DNA from: JBOGTC01 sp050692055
Lineage (GTDB): Bacteria > Chloroflexota > Limnocylindria > QHBO01
Reading direction: 5' to 3'
Length of the DNA: 38,788 bases
Assembly: GCA_050692055.1 (NCBI GenBank)
Contig: JBOGTC010000099.1
Span: 1-38,788, forward strand
Shown: one piece after another, positions 1 through 7,437 of the stretch
Layout: every line of letters begins with the position of its first letter
How positions within the stretch are numbered: the first letter of the stretch is position 1
The notes under the pieces: generated by a model
Seen by the model: the letters and a program-made list of their open reading frames with translations, nothing else
The model's database searches: none
Told to the model about the DNA's origin: nothing
Made by a program: the position numbers and the translations under genes

Positions 1-2
1 GC

Positions 3-158
3 CTGCGCCTGACCACGGACCGATGGTTCACGCCGAACCACGACTCTGTGGCGCCCGACGGGGTCCAGCCCGATTCGGTGGTTGCGGCGCCGGCCGATCC
101 GACCTCCGAGGTCGATCCGCAGCTCGATCGTGCCGTGGAGATCCTCAGCGGCGGCTGA
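3..158 (+). CDS. S41 family (C-terminal processing) peptidase, C-terminal fragment
   Basis: The reading frame enters from the left edge and ends at TGA 156-158, giving the last 51 residues of a protein. The fragment reads LRLTTDRWFTPNHDSV, then a Gly-Val-x-Pro-Asp segment, and ends DPQLDRAVEIL plus a few residues. This is the classic end of CtpA/Prc-type S41 proteases, where a 'RLTTxRYFTP' strand is followed by 'GIxPD' and 'DxQLxxAL'. The catalytic Ser/Lys and PDZ domain would lie outside the window. Family knowledge: secreted or membrane-anchored serine proteases that trim C-termini of exported proteins. The family call rests only on this tail. The overlapping ORF that starts at 23 in another frame is a shadow. 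Confidence 0.7.
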   Translation: MRLTTDRWFTPNHDSVAPDGVQPDSVVAAPADPTSEVDPQLDRAVEILSGG

Positions 159-203
159 CGCCGCCGGCCATCGCCGCCAGCATCCGCCCGCCGTGGCCTC
201 CGC

Positions 204-1166
204 TCAGCCGGCGAGGATGCGCAGGTAGAGCTCCGGGTCGACGTTGCCGCCTGAGATGACGATGACCCGCGCGTCGTCGCCATCGGCGCGCGGCAGGGCG
301 CCGGCCAGGTGGGCGCCCATGGCGGCCGCGCCGGAGGGCTCGACCACCAGGCGGGCGCGACGGGCGAGCTGGCGCATCGCCTCGGCCATCTCTTCCTCGG
401 CGACGGTGACGATGCCGTCCATGAAGCGGCGCAGGTGCTCGAACGGCAGGGGGCCGAGGGAGTTCGTGCGCAGGCCGTCGGCCATGGTTCGACCGGTCTG
501 CTCGGCGGTCCACGTCACCAGTGAGCCGGTCTCGAGCGACTGCTGGGCATCGGCGGCCAGCTCGGGCTCGACGCCCACCACCCGCGCGGTCGGCGCCAGC
601 GCCTTCACCGCCGTCGCGACCCCGGCGCTCAACCCACCGCCGGAGGTGGGGATCATCACGCTGGTCACGCCCGGCAGGTCCTCGACGATCTCGAGGCCGC
701 AGGTGCCCTGGCCGGCGATGATGACCGGGTCGTCGTAGGGCTCGACCATGACCAGCCCGCGGTCGCGGACGAGCGACAGGGCCAGCTCGTGGCGCTCCTC
801 GGAATCCATGCCGGTGAACATGATCTCGGCGCCGTCGCTTTCGACGCCCTCGATCTTGATGCGCGGCGCGTCGCGCGGCATGCAGATCACGGCGTGGGCG
901 CCCAGCAGGCGCGCTGCGCGCGCCACCGCCTGGGCATGGTTGCCGGACGAGTAGGTCACGACGCCGCGGGCACGTTGGGCGTCGGTCAGGGAGGCGATCT
1001 TGTTGTAGGCGCCGCGCATCTTGAAGGCGCCCACCGGTTGGAGCGACTCGGGCTTCAGCCAGGTCTCATCGTCCCACCGAAGGAGCGGGGTGCGTGTCGC
1101 CACGCCCCGAATCCGTTCGGCCGCTTCGCAAATCTCCGAGACCGAGACGATATGCGGCTCGCCCAT
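204..1166 (-). CDS. PLP-dependent threonine ammonia-lyase / serine racemase family enzyme
   Basis: A 320-residue fold-type II PLP enzyme that probably deaminates threonine (or serine) to 2-oxobutyrate (or pyruvate). Visible motifs: the Schiff-base lysine in GAFKMRGAYNK near residue 49, the asparagine loop SSGNHAQAVA, the glycine-rich phosphate loop TSGGGLSAG and a C-terminal SGGNVD. It lacks the ACT-like regulatory domain of biosynthetic IlvA, so a catabolic TdcB-like or racemase-like role fits better. The frame is open further upstream to 1316, but that part is a shadow of proS. The ATG at 1166-1164 shares one base with the proS stop codon (TGATG), which implies translational coupling behind proS. 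Specificity between threonine, serine and related substrates cannot be read from the sequence. Confidence 0.85.
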   Translation of the reverse strand: MGEPHIVSVSEICEAAERIRGVATRTPLLRWDDETWLKPESLQPVGAFKMRGAYNKIASLTDAQRARGVVTYSSGNHAQAVARAARLLGAHAVICMPRDAPRIKIEGVESDGAEIMFTGMDSEERHELALSLVRDRGLVMVEPYDDPVIIAGQGTCGLEIVEDLPGVTSVMIPTSGGGLSAGVATAVKALAPTARVVGVEPELAADAQQSLETGSLVTWTAEQTGRTMADGLRTNSLGPLPFEHLRRFMDGIVTVAEEEMAEAMRQLARRARLVVEPSGAAAMGAHLAGALPRADGDDARVIVISGGNVDPELYLRILAG

Positions 1167-2617
1167 CAATAGGCCCTCGCCCAGGTGGCGAGGTCGACGC
1201 CGGGCCGGCCGCAGTGGACGCACGGCGCGCCGGGATCGGCCGGCTCGAGCGGCAGGACGCGGATCGTGGCCTTCGTGCTGGCCGCGATCTCGGCCTCGCA
1301 CGACGCCTCGCCGCACCAGGCGCCGAACCAGAACCCGCCCTGCTCCTCGACGCCGGTCGCAAAGGCTTCGAATGAGGCGATCTCATGGGTGCTCGCCTCT
1401 CTGAAGGCGAGCGCGTCGGCGAAGAGCTCGCGCTGGATCGCTGCGAGCCGCGCAGCCATGCCGCCGGCAACGTCGGCCAGCGGGGCCTCCTCCTTCCGGC
1501 CGTCCACGCGGCCGGCGACCACCACGCGGTCCTCAGCCACGTCCCGGGGACCCAGCTCGATCCGAACCGGGACCCCCTTGAGTTCCCACTCGGCGAATTT
1601 GTAGCCGGGCCGGTGCTGGTCGCGATCGTCGAGGCGGACGCGGATCCCGCACGCGGCCAGATCGGCGCGCAGCTTCTGGGCGACCTCGAGGATGGAGGCG
1701 CGTTCGTCATCGGTCCTGAAGATGGGAACGATGGCGACCTGCACCGGCGCAATGGCGGGTGGCAGGCGCAGTCCGGCATCGTCGCCGTGGGCCATGATCG
1801 CACCGCCCAGCATGCGGGTGGAGAAGCCCCACGAGGTGGCCCAGGCGTGCTCCTGCACGCCATCGAGGTTGAGGAAGGTCACGTCGTAGGCCTTCGCGAA
1901 GTTCTGGCCCAGGAAGTGGCTGGTGCCGCACTGCAGCGACTTGGCATCGCGCATGAGCCCCTCGATGCAGAAGGTCTCGACCGCCCCGGGGAAGCGCTCC
2001 GCCGGCGACTTGCGGCCGGTGAGCACGGGGATGCCCATCACGTCCTCGGCGACCTCGCGGTACACCTCCAGCATGCGCAGCGCCTCCTCCATGGCCTCGC
2101 CGCTGGTGGCATGCGCGGTGTGGCCCTCCTGCCACAGGAACTCGCTGGTGCGCAGGAAGAGGCGAGTACGCATCTCCCAGCGCAGCACGTTGCACCACTG
2201 GTTGTAGAGCAGCGGGAGATCGCGGTAACTCTGGATCCAGCGCTTGTACGTGCTCCAGAAGATCGCCTCAGAGGTTGGGCGGATGGCGAGCGGCTCCTCC
2301 AGCTTCTCGCCACCGCCGTGCGTCACGACCGCCACCTGCGGAGCGAAGCCCTCGACGTGATCGGCCTCGCGCTCCAGCAGGCTCATCGGAATCAAGAGTG
2401 GGAAGTACACGTTCTCGTGGCCGGTCGCCTTGAACCGATCGTCGAGCGCCCGCTGCGTCAGCTCCCAGATGGCGTAGCCATGGGGCCTGATGATCATGGA
2501 GCCCTTGGCCGGGCCGTGTTCGGCCAGCTCGGCCCGCTTCACGACCTCGACGTACCAGGCGGGGAAGTCATCCTGCTGCTTCGGCAGCCTGCCGACGCTC
2601 GGCCCTACGGACCTCAT
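1166..2617 (-). CDS. proS: Prolyl-tRNA synthetase, archaeal/eukaryal type (ProS type 3)
   Basis: A 483-residue class II aminoacyl-tRNA synthetase that charges tRNA-Pro. Motif 2 reads RTSEFLWQEGHTAHAT, the form characteristic of the short ProRS without the INS editing domain. The anticodon-binding domain follows from about residue 285. The C-terminal zinc-like domain has four cysteines (WCGEASC and CVHC) and the protein ends in Ala-Tyr, as type 3 enzymes do. The start at 2617 has no Shine-Dalgarno sequence but has TAGGAT six bases upstream, which suggests a leaderless mRNA. The threonine dehydratase-like gene is coupled downstream by a one-base overlap. A long antisense ORF on the + strand (1385-2770) is a high-GC shadow. 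Confidence 0.95.
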   Translation of the reverse strand: MRSVGPSVGRLPKQQDDFPAWYVEVVKRAELAEHGPAKGSMIIRPHGYAIWELTQRALDDRFKATGHENVYFPLLIPMSLLEREADHVEGFAPQVAVVTHGGGEKLEEPLAIRPTSEAIFWSTYKRWIQSYRDLPLLYNQWCNVLRWEMRTRLFLRTSEFLWQEGHTAHATSGEAMEEALRMLEVYREVAEDVMGIPVLTGRKSPAERFPGAVETFCIEGLMRDAKSLQCGTSHFLGQNFAKAYDVTFLNLDGVQEHAWATSWGFSTRMLGGAIMAHGDDAGLRLPPAIAPVQVAIVPIFRTDDERASILEVAQKLRADLAACGIRVRLDDRDQHRPGYKFAEWELKGVPVRIELGPRDVAEDRVVVAGRVDGRKEEAPLADVAGGMAARLAAIQRELFADALAFREASTHEIASFEAFATGVEEQGGFWFGAWCGEASCEAEIAASTKATIRVLPLEPADPGAPCVHCGRPGVDLATWARAY

Positions 2618-2623
2618 GGAGCG

Positions 2624-2629
2624 ATCCTA
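2624..2629 (-). promoter_or_regulatory. -10 element TAGGAT of the proS promoter (leaderless)
   Basis: Reading on the minus strand, TAGGAT is followed by six bases and then the proS ATG. No purine-rich ribosome-binding site intervenes, so transcription would begin at or next to the start codon. The end of the dispersed repeat (2640-2670) lies where the -35 region would fall. Confidence 0.55.
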
Positions 2630-2639
2630 CTCGAGCGTG

Positions 2640-2850
2640 AACGTGCCACGCGCCAACCTGGATCGGCTTATGCGATTCGGAGCGCCCAAGGCAGCTCAGA
2701 TCGGCGCCGATCGTCGATGCGCCGAGCGTGGACACGACGTCCAGCGGGTGTCAGCCCTCCCCGAACCTGACCGAAGCCGGCGGTGATTGGCGTCTGGCAC
2801 TCCCCGGAGCGAATGCGCGCCGTAAGCCGGTGGTGATTGGCGTCTGGCAC
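2640..2850. repeat. Composite intergenic repeat, copy 1 (MITE-like, three 27-31-bp units)
   Basis: Three related units lie here. One is in minus orientation at 2640-2670 (begins AACGTGCCACGCGCCAACC on the + strand). Two are in plus orientation at 2774-2800 and 2824-2850, nearly identical to each other, with core GATTGGCGTCTGGCAC. The outer units are inverted relative to each other, so the element has terminal inverted repeats of about 19 bp. The unit order (-,+,+), the spacings (134 and 50 bp start to start) and the internal word CGCCGAGCGTGG (2720-2731) all recur in the second copy at 9449-9652. There is no ORF inside. It sits between the sugar dehydrogenase stop and the proS start. No target-site duplication is obvious. 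Confidence 0.7.
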
Positions 2851-2885
2851 TGCCGCAGCGGGCTCAGCCGGCATCGCTGCTGCGC

Positions 2886-4025
2886 CTACGGCGCGGCGAT
2901 CCGATAGATGTAGCCAGCCTTGTCGTCGCTGACGTAGAGGGCGCCGTCCGCTCCGACGGCCAGCCCGGCTGGGCGCCCGAGGGCGTCGGCCGCGCCTTCC
3001 GGCAGGAATCCCGTCGCCAGGTCCTCCACCGGACCGGCTGGCTCGCCGTCCCACGGGAGCCAGACGAGCTTGTAGCCAACCTTCGTGGAGCTGTTCCACG
3101 ACCCGTGGAGGGCGATGACGAGGTGGTCTTCCCACTCGACCAGCGCCAGGGGCGCGACGTGTGCCGGAAGGGTCAGCGTGGGCTGGGCCACGCCCTCGCA
3201 GGCGTCCGCATCGGTCCCGAAGTCCGGGTCCGGGATGGAGCCCGCGTGGCAGCGCGGCCAACCGGCATCGGCTCCGCCGACGACCTCGTACACCGTCTCG
3301 GGCGGCCGATCGTCACCGAGCAGGTCGCGCCCCATGTTCGTGGCCCAGGCGCGGCCGGTTTCGTCGTCGACCCACACGCCGACGGCATTCCGCAGTCCCC
3401 TCATGTGGATCCGCTGCGTCCCGTCGCCCTGGATGAGGCTGATGGCGCCCCGTCGCTCGTCCTCCTCGATGCACACGTCGCACGACGAGCCGATGGAGAG
3501 CAACATGTCGCCGCTCGGCAGGATCGCGACCGTCCTGGTGGTGTGGCGACCGCCGGCCGGCAGACCCTGCGCTACCGCCCGCCGCTCCTGCTCGGCGAGG
3601 AGCCGATGGTCGACGGCCACTGCCCAGAGCGTCGACTCTCCCGCCACGAGGAGCTTGCCGTCGTCGGCGAACTCGATGTCGTGCGCGTCGCCATATCCCC
3701 GGCCGACCTCGACGATCTCGTCCGCGAGATCGTCGCCGTCACGGTCCGGCAGGGCCACGATCCGGTCCGCGCCGCGCTCCGCGACGAAGAGCACGCCATC
3801 GGGCGAGACGTCCATGAAGCGCGGCCCGTCGAGCGGCCCGGCGAAGACGCTCCCCTGGTAGCCGTCGGGGACGGTCAGCGTCGCCTGTCCGCCGGGGCCG
3901 ACGTCGAAGTTGACACCGAAGAGGCGGCCGATGATCGCGCCACGGAAAGCGAGCCCCAGCCCGCCGAGCACCAGGAGGGCGGCCAGGCCGAAGAGCGCCA
4001 GGTTGCGGACTCGCCGCCCGATCAT
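2886..4025 (-). CDS. Membrane-anchored PQQ-dependent sugar dehydrogenase-like beta-propeller
   Basis: A 379-residue protein with one N-terminal membrane segment (about residues 8-30) and an exported six-bladed propeller of the soluble glucose/sorbosone dehydrogenase family. Recognisable blade motifs are GPRFMDVSPDGVLFVAERGADRI, GDAHDIEFADDGKLLVA, the RGLRNAVGVWVDDETGRAWATNMGRD stretch and a final PAGLAVGADGALYVSDD. Cys pairs (CDVC, CHAG, DACEG) may form disulfides outside the cell. The family oxidises sugars with PQQ, although many members have lost or changed that activity. Its ATG overlaps the stop of the NTF2-like gene (ATGA). The frame stays open upstream to 4739, but that part is a shadow of HPPD. 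Substrate unknown. Confidence 0.75.
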   Translation of the reverse strand: MIGRRVRNLALFGLAALLVLGGLGLAFRGAIIGRLFGVNFDVGPGGQATLTVPDGYQGSVFAGPLDGPRFMDVSPDGVLFVAERGADRIVALPDRDGDDLADEIVEVGRGYGDAHDIEFADDGKLLVAGESTLWAVAVDHRLLAEQERRAVAQGLPAGGRHTTRTVAILPSGDMLLSIGSSCDVCIEEDERRGAISLIQGDGTQRIHMRGLRNAVGVWVDDETGRAWATNMGRDLLGDDRPPETVYEVVGGADAGWPRCHAGSIPDPDFGTDADACEGVAQPTLTLPAHVAPLALVEWEDHLVIALHGSWNSSTKVGYKLVWLPWDGEPAGPVEDLATGFLPEGAADALGRPAGLAVGADGALYVSDDKAGYIYRIAAP

Positions 4026-4381
4026 GAACCGGCGGGGTCGGGGGTCTGCTGATGCAAGACCAGCTGCCAGCGTCCGTCGCGGCGCACGTAGACGGTTGAC
4101 ATGAGCGCGTCGTAGGGGCCCGGCCCTCGCCGCGCCGACGCCCGGTAGCTGATGACGGCGCAGTCGGACCCGGCCTCGACGACGCGGACATCGGTCAGCT
4201 CGAAGCTGGACCACGGGCGCTCGGCGGCGATCGCCGTGATCGTCTGCTCCTTGTCGAGGACGAGCCTCGGGAAGACCATCAGCCCGTCGTCGGCCATGAG
4301 ATCGCGGTAGAAGGCGTCGCCGTCGGTGCCCGACAGGGCCTCCCAACCACGGCGCTCCAGCGTCTCGATCTCGTGCGGCAT
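4022..4381 (-). CDS. SnoaL/NTF2-like (DUF4440-type) small protein
   Basis: A 119-residue cystatin-like alpha+beta barrel protein. It begins MPHEIETLERRGWEALS, continues with DGDAFYRDLMADDGLMVFP, and ends with RRDGRWQLVLHQQTP. That order (N-terminal helix, hydrophobic pocket strand, final 'DGxWxLxxHQ' strand) is typical of NTF2-like proteins that bind small hydrophobic ligands or act as small isomerases or hydrolases. It starts five bases after the HPPD stop, and its stop overlaps the sugar dehydrogenase start. No catalytic residue assignment is possible, so its role in tyrosine breakdown is only suggested by position. Confidence 0.7.
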   Translation of the reverse strand: MPHEIETLERRGWEALSGTDGDAFYRDLMADDGLMVFPRLVLDKEQTITAIAAERPWSSFELTDVRVVEAGSDCAVISYRASARRGPGPYDALMSTVYVRRDGRWQLVLHQQTPDPAGS

Positions 4382-4386
4382 GGCCG

Positions 4387-5544
4387 CTAGAGATTGCCGC
4401 GCTTCGCCTGCTCGCGCTCGATCGCCTCGAACAGCGCCTTGAAGTTGCCCACGCCGAATCCGCGCGAGCCGTGCCGCTCGATGATCTCGAAGAAGAAGGT
4501 GGGCCGGTCCTGCACGGGGCGCGTGAAGATCTGGAGCAGGTAGCCCTCCTCGTCGCGGTCGGCCTCGATGCCGAGCTCCTCAAGCGTGTCGATCGGCACG
4601 CCGACGTCGCCGACGCGCTCGGGGAGGGTCTCGTAGTAGGCGTGCGGCAGGCCCAGGAACTCGACGCCGCGCTCGCGGAGGGCGCGGACGCTGCCCACGA
4701 TGTCCTCGGTGCGCAGCGCGATGTGCTGCGTGCCGGCATCGAGGTAGTAGTCGAGGAACTCCTGGATCTGGCTCTTGCGCTTGCCGGCGGCCGGCTCGTT
4801 GATGGGGAACTTGATGCGACCGTTCCCGTTCTGCATCACCTTGCTCATCAGCGCCGAGTACTCGGTATGGATCACCTTGTCGTCGTAGTGGATGAGCTGG
4901 CTGAAGCCCAGCACGTCGGCGTAGAAATCGACGAAGCGGTTCATGTCGCCGAGCTCGACGTTGCCGACGCAGTGGTCGACCTCGAGCAGGTCCTGTCCGG
5001 TCGCGGCTGCCGGCGGATTCTTCACCCGGTGGTAGCTGGGCGCGAACGCCCCGTGGTACTCGCTGCGGTCGACGAACGAGTGCACGACCTCGCCGTACGT
5101 GTGGATCGCGCTGCGCCGCAGCACGCCCTTCTCGCCGCTGAGCTCCGTTGGCTCCAAGGCGGACTGCGCGCCGCGCGTCGTCGTCTCGCGCCAGGCGGAG
5201 GTGACGTCGTCGACGGCGAAGGCGATGTCCTTCACGCCGTCGCCGTGCTTCGCCACGTGCTCCGCCACCTCGCCGTCCGGGGAGAGCGGGGCGGTGAAGA
5301 CGAACCGGATGTCGTTCTGGACCATGACGTAGCTGGACCGATCTCGCACGCCGGTCTCGAGCCCGGCGTACGCCACCGGGGAGAAGCCCCACAGGGCGCG
5401 GTAATAGTGCGCGGCCTGCTTGGCGTTGCCGACCCAGAACTCGACGTGGTCGATCCCGTTCAGGGGCAGGAAGTCCTGCGCCTCGGCTGCGGCGTTCGGA
5501 TTGACGATTGCGCCCGCCGATGGGCGCGGGAGCGTATCGGTCAT
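4387..5544 (-). CDS. hppD: 4-hydroxyphenylpyruvate dioxygenase
   Basis: A 385-residue non-haem Fe(II) dioxygenase that converts 4-hydroxyphenylpyruvate to homogentisate in tyrosine catabolism. Two vicinal-oxygen-chelate repeats are visible, starting near residues 28 and 186. The three iron ligands of the second half are present: H191 (EVDHCVGNV), H274 (TQHIALRT) and E353 (FFFEIIER). The C-terminal helix GSRGFGVGNFKALFEAIEREQ is the lid helix that gates the active site in this family. The ATG overlaps the stop of the purine nucleoside phosphorylase gene (ATGA). No homogentisate dioxygenase or other tyrosine-pathway gene lies in this window. Confidence 0.95.
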   Translation of the reverse strand: MTDTLPRPSAGAIVNPNAAAEAQDFLPLNGIDHVEFWVGNAKQAAHYYRALWGFSPVAYAGLETGVRDRSSYVMVQNDIRFVFTAPLSPDGEVAEHVAKHGDGVKDIAFAVDDVTSAWRETTTRGAQSALEPTELSGEKGVLRRSAIHTYGEVVHSFVDRSEYHGAFAPSYHRVKNPPAAATGQDLLEVDHCVGNVELGDMNRFVDFYADVLGFSQLIHYDDKVIHTEYSALMSKVMQNGNGRIKFPINEPAAGKRKSQIQEFLDYYLDAGTQHIALRTEDIVGSVRALRERGVEFLGLPHAYYETLPERVGDVGVPIDTLEELGIEADRDEEGYLLQIFTRPVQDRPTFFFEIIERHGSRGFGVGNFKALFEAIEREQAKRGNL

Positions 5545-6284
5545 GGTCCCGAGTCTACCGCAGGACCGATGCCGCCCTGCAGCGCGACCTCGACCATGCG
5601 ATCGACGGCGGCGGCCAGCTCATCGGGCGAGAGGTAGCTCTCCTCGCTGCTCACCTCCTCGCTCAGGACGTCGCTGACCACCAGGGCACAGGCGGCCGGG
5701 ACCCCGGCCCGCGCGGCCAGGTAGAAGAGGGCAGATGCCTCCATCTCGAAGGCCAGCACGCCGCGATCCCGCCAGCGCGAGGCGTAGTCGGCATCGGTGT
5801 TGTAGAAGACGTCAACCGATGCCACGAGCCCGGTTCGTACCGCGACCCCTGCCTCCTCCGCGGCGTGGACCAGCGCATGGGTGAGGCCGAAGTCGGCGGC
5901 CGGGGCGTAGGCCTCGCCGTGGAGGTAGGTGGCCGTGGCGCCGTCGGTGGGACAGGCAGCTGTGGCGATGACGAGGTCGCCAGTCTTCAGCCCCGGCGCG
6001 ATCCCGCCGCAGGTCCCCACCCGGATCAGGCGCTTGGCGCCGAGCCGCAGCAGCTCCTCGACCACGATGCTCAGGCTGGGCGTCCCCATGCCCGTGGTCT
6101 GCACGCTGACCGGCCGTCCCTGGTAGGTGCCGGTGAAGCCGAGCATGCCCCGGTTGGCGTTGACCTGGCGGACGCTGTCCTCGTCGAGCCGCTCGCTGAT
6201 GCGCCTCGCGCGGTTCGGGTCGCCCGGCAGCAGGACGGTCGGCGCATAGTCGCCGGGCTCCGCATGCAGGTGTAACTGTGGCAT
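5541..6284 (-). CDS. deoD: Purine-nucleoside phosphorylase (DeoD/uridine phosphorylase family)
   Basis: A roughly 247-residue trimeric/hexameric NP-I family phosphorylase for nucleoside salvage. Motifs: LLPGDPNRARRI (phosphate site), the GMGTPSLSIVVEEL strand, RVGTCGG, the ribose-binding FEMEASALFYLAA and the C-terminal acid/base region ALVVSDVLSEE. Two in-frame ATGs, at 6290 and 6284, compete for the start. I choose 6284 because the TAGGCT -10 hexamer at 6291-6296 lies exactly six bases before it, the spacing seen at other leaderless genes in this window. With the upper ATG the -10 would touch the start codon. It heads the run with hppD, the NTF2-like gene and the sugar dehydrogenase. Confidence 0.85.
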   Translation of the reverse strand: MPQLHLHAEPGDYAPTVLLPGDPNRARRISERLDEDSVRQVNANRGMLGFTGTYQGRPVSVQTTGMGTPSLSIVVEELLRLGAKRLIRVGTCGGIAPGLKTGDLVIATAACPTDGATATYLHGEAYAPAADFGLTHALVHAAEEAGVAVRTGLVASVDVFYNTDADYASRWRDRGVLAFEMEASALFYLAARAGVPAACALVVSDVLSEEVSSEESYLSPDELAAAVDRMVEVALQGGIGPAVDSGP

Positions 6285-6290
6285 GCGCAT

Positions 6291-6296
6291 AGCCTA
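6291..6296 (-). promoter_or_regulatory. -10 element TAGGCT deciding the deoD start
   Basis: On the minus strand TAGGCT is followed by ATGCGC and then ATG. The six-base gap matches TAGGAT-N6-ATG at proS and elsewhere, so the second ATG is the likely leaderless start. Confidence 0.45.
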
Positions 6297-6376
6297 TCCG
6301 AGCGTCCCCTCCAGCGAGCCGAGCTCGCGCCTGGCCACGGCGGCCCGCGACGCGACGTGGCCCGTCATTTGCTTCC

Positions 6377-6407
6377 GCTTCCTTGTCTGGCGAGGAAGCA
6401 GGAGGAG
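6377..6407 (+). promoter_or_regulatory. Hairpin next to the Shine-Dalgarno sequence of the 6414 gene
   Basis: GCTTCCT (6377-6383) pairs with AGGAAGC (6393-6399) around a nine-base loop. A strong ribosome-binding sequence, GGAGGAG, follows at 6401-6407, seven bases before ATG 6414. This site decides the start of that gene over an upstream ATG at 6357, and the stem could modulate access to it. Confidence 0.5.
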
Positions 6408-6413
6408 CGGCTC

Positions 6414-6938
6414 ATGAACGACCTGGGCGCCCCGGAGGGAATCGAACGACGACATATCCATGAGTCGGGCGGCTCGCGCCTGCAGCGGATGCCGATCGGC
6501 CTGCTGGGCCTGGGCGTCCTCCTGGCGGCCTCAGTCCTGGGCCTCTTCGGCTCGGAGGCGCGCCGGACCGTCGCCGGCGACGGCATCGGTCTGCAAGTCG
6601 CCGGCCCGGAGAGGATTCGCAATGGCGAGTTCTTCGAGATGGTCGTCACGGCGGAGGCCGAGCGCGCGATCGCGGATCTCGTGCTGAGGATCGATGACGA
6701 GATCTGGCGCGACGTGACGGTGAACACGCTCATTCCCGCCGCGACCGACGAGGGCTATCGAGACGGTGCGTTCGAGTTCCGCTTCGGGCCGCTCGAGGCT
6801 GGATCTCGGTTCATCGTCAAGATCGACGGCCAGATCAATCCAGACCACGGGCCGTCCGCCAACAACGGCCCGATCTCGCTCGGCGACGCCGATGACGTGC
6901 TCGTCACGGTGAACTACGCCATGGAGGTGCTTCCCTGA
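6414..6938 (+). CDS. Single-pass membrane-anchored protein of unknown function
   Basis: A 174-residue protein. A cytoplasmic N-terminus of about 25 residues, rich in charge, precedes one hydrophobic helix (PIGLLGLGVLLAASVLGLFG). The remainder is an extracytoplasmic, beta-rich acidic domain with a run of strands (GEFFEMVVTAEAERAIADLVLRI, then EFRFGPLEAGSRFIVKIDGQ). I do not recognise the family. Its stop TGA shares a base with the start of the YetF-like gene, so the two are probably co-translated and may act together at the membrane. The start is set by the GGAGGAG ribosome-binding site seven bases upstream. Confidence 0.7.
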   Translation: MNDLGAPEGIERRHIHESGGSRLQRMPIGLLGLGVLLAASVLGLFGSEARRTVAGDGIGLQVAGPERIRNGEFFEMVVTAEAERAIADLVLRIDDEIWRDVTVNTLIPAATDEGYRDGAFEFRFGPLEAGSRFIVKIDGQINPDHGPSANNGPISLGDADDVLVTVNYAMEVLP

Positions 6939-7420
6939 TGGACATCGTGATCCGCGCGACGGTCATCTTCTTCGCCCTTTACATCCTGGTGCGGCTGATG
7001 GGCAAGCGCGAGCTGGCGCAGATGACGCCGTTCGAGCTGATCGTGCTCATCGTCTTCGGCGATCTCATCCAGCAGGGCGTCACGCACAACGACTTCTCGC
7101 TGAGCGGGGCCATCCTGGCGGTCTCGACCATGGGCTTTTGGGCGCTCGCGCTGAGCTGGCTCTCATTCCACTCGCGGCGCGCGGAGTCGCTCCTCGACGG
7201 CGAGCCCCGGGTCATCGTGCGTGATGGTCAGGTCGTAAGCGAGAACCTGCAGCGCGACCGCCTTACGCATGCCGAGATCCTGTCCGAGATGCGACTTGCC
7301 GGCATCGGTCAGCTCAACGACGTCGCATGGGCGATCCTCGAGCCGCGCGGCAAGATGAGCTTCATCAAGCGCGGCGGCGGCGAGACGCAGCACGACGTGG
7401 ACGATACTGCCGCCGTTTGA
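6938..7420 (+). CDS. DUF421/YetF-like membrane protein
   Basis: A 160-residue protein with three hydrophobic helices in the first 75 residues, then a cytoplasmic alpha/beta domain. The sequence matches the YetF/YcaP family pattern: RLMGKRELAQMTPFELIVLIVFGDLIQ in the membrane part, then the conserved 'GEPRVIVRDGQV ... L...RLTHAEILSEMRLAGI ... VAWAILEPRGKMSFI' core. YetF-family proteins have no firmly assigned reaction; in spore formers some influence germination or the cell envelope. It is shorter than Bacillus YetF because it lacks most of the second soluble repeat. Confidence 0.85.
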   Translation: MDIVIRATVIFFALYILVRLMGKRELAQMTPFELIVLIVFGDLIQQGVTHNDFSLSGAILAVSTMGFWALALSWLSFHSRRAESLLDGEPRVIVRDGQVVSENLQRDRLTHAEILSEMRLAGIGQLNDVAWAILEPRGKMSFIKRGGGETQHDVDDTAAV

Positions 7421-7424
7421 CGGC

Positions 7425-7430
7425 TAGCAT
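7425..7430 (+). promoter_or_regulatory. -10 element TAGCAT for the inositol-phosphatase-family gene
   Basis: TAGCAT, seven bases, then GTG 7438, with no Shine-Dalgarno sequence between. This follows the leaderless pattern and supports the GTG start over the longer upstream reading frame. Confidence 0.45.
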
Positions 7431-7437
7431 TCCGCGA

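Noticed and set aside
1385..2770. 461-residue open reading frame on the + strand
   Set aside because: Antisense to proS in the GC-rich complementary frame; composition is typical of high-GC shadow frames and no motif is seen.
2774..2850. Two near-identical 27-bp repeats as a short CRISPR array
   Set aside because: Only two tandem copies with a 23-bp spacer, a third inverted copy nearby and no cas genes; better explained by the composite repeat.
4026..4739. N-terminal extension of the sugar dehydrogenase reading frame
   Set aside because: Ser/Arg-rich out-of-frame reading of the NTF2-like and HPPD genes; the true start is the ATG overlapping the NTF2-like stop.
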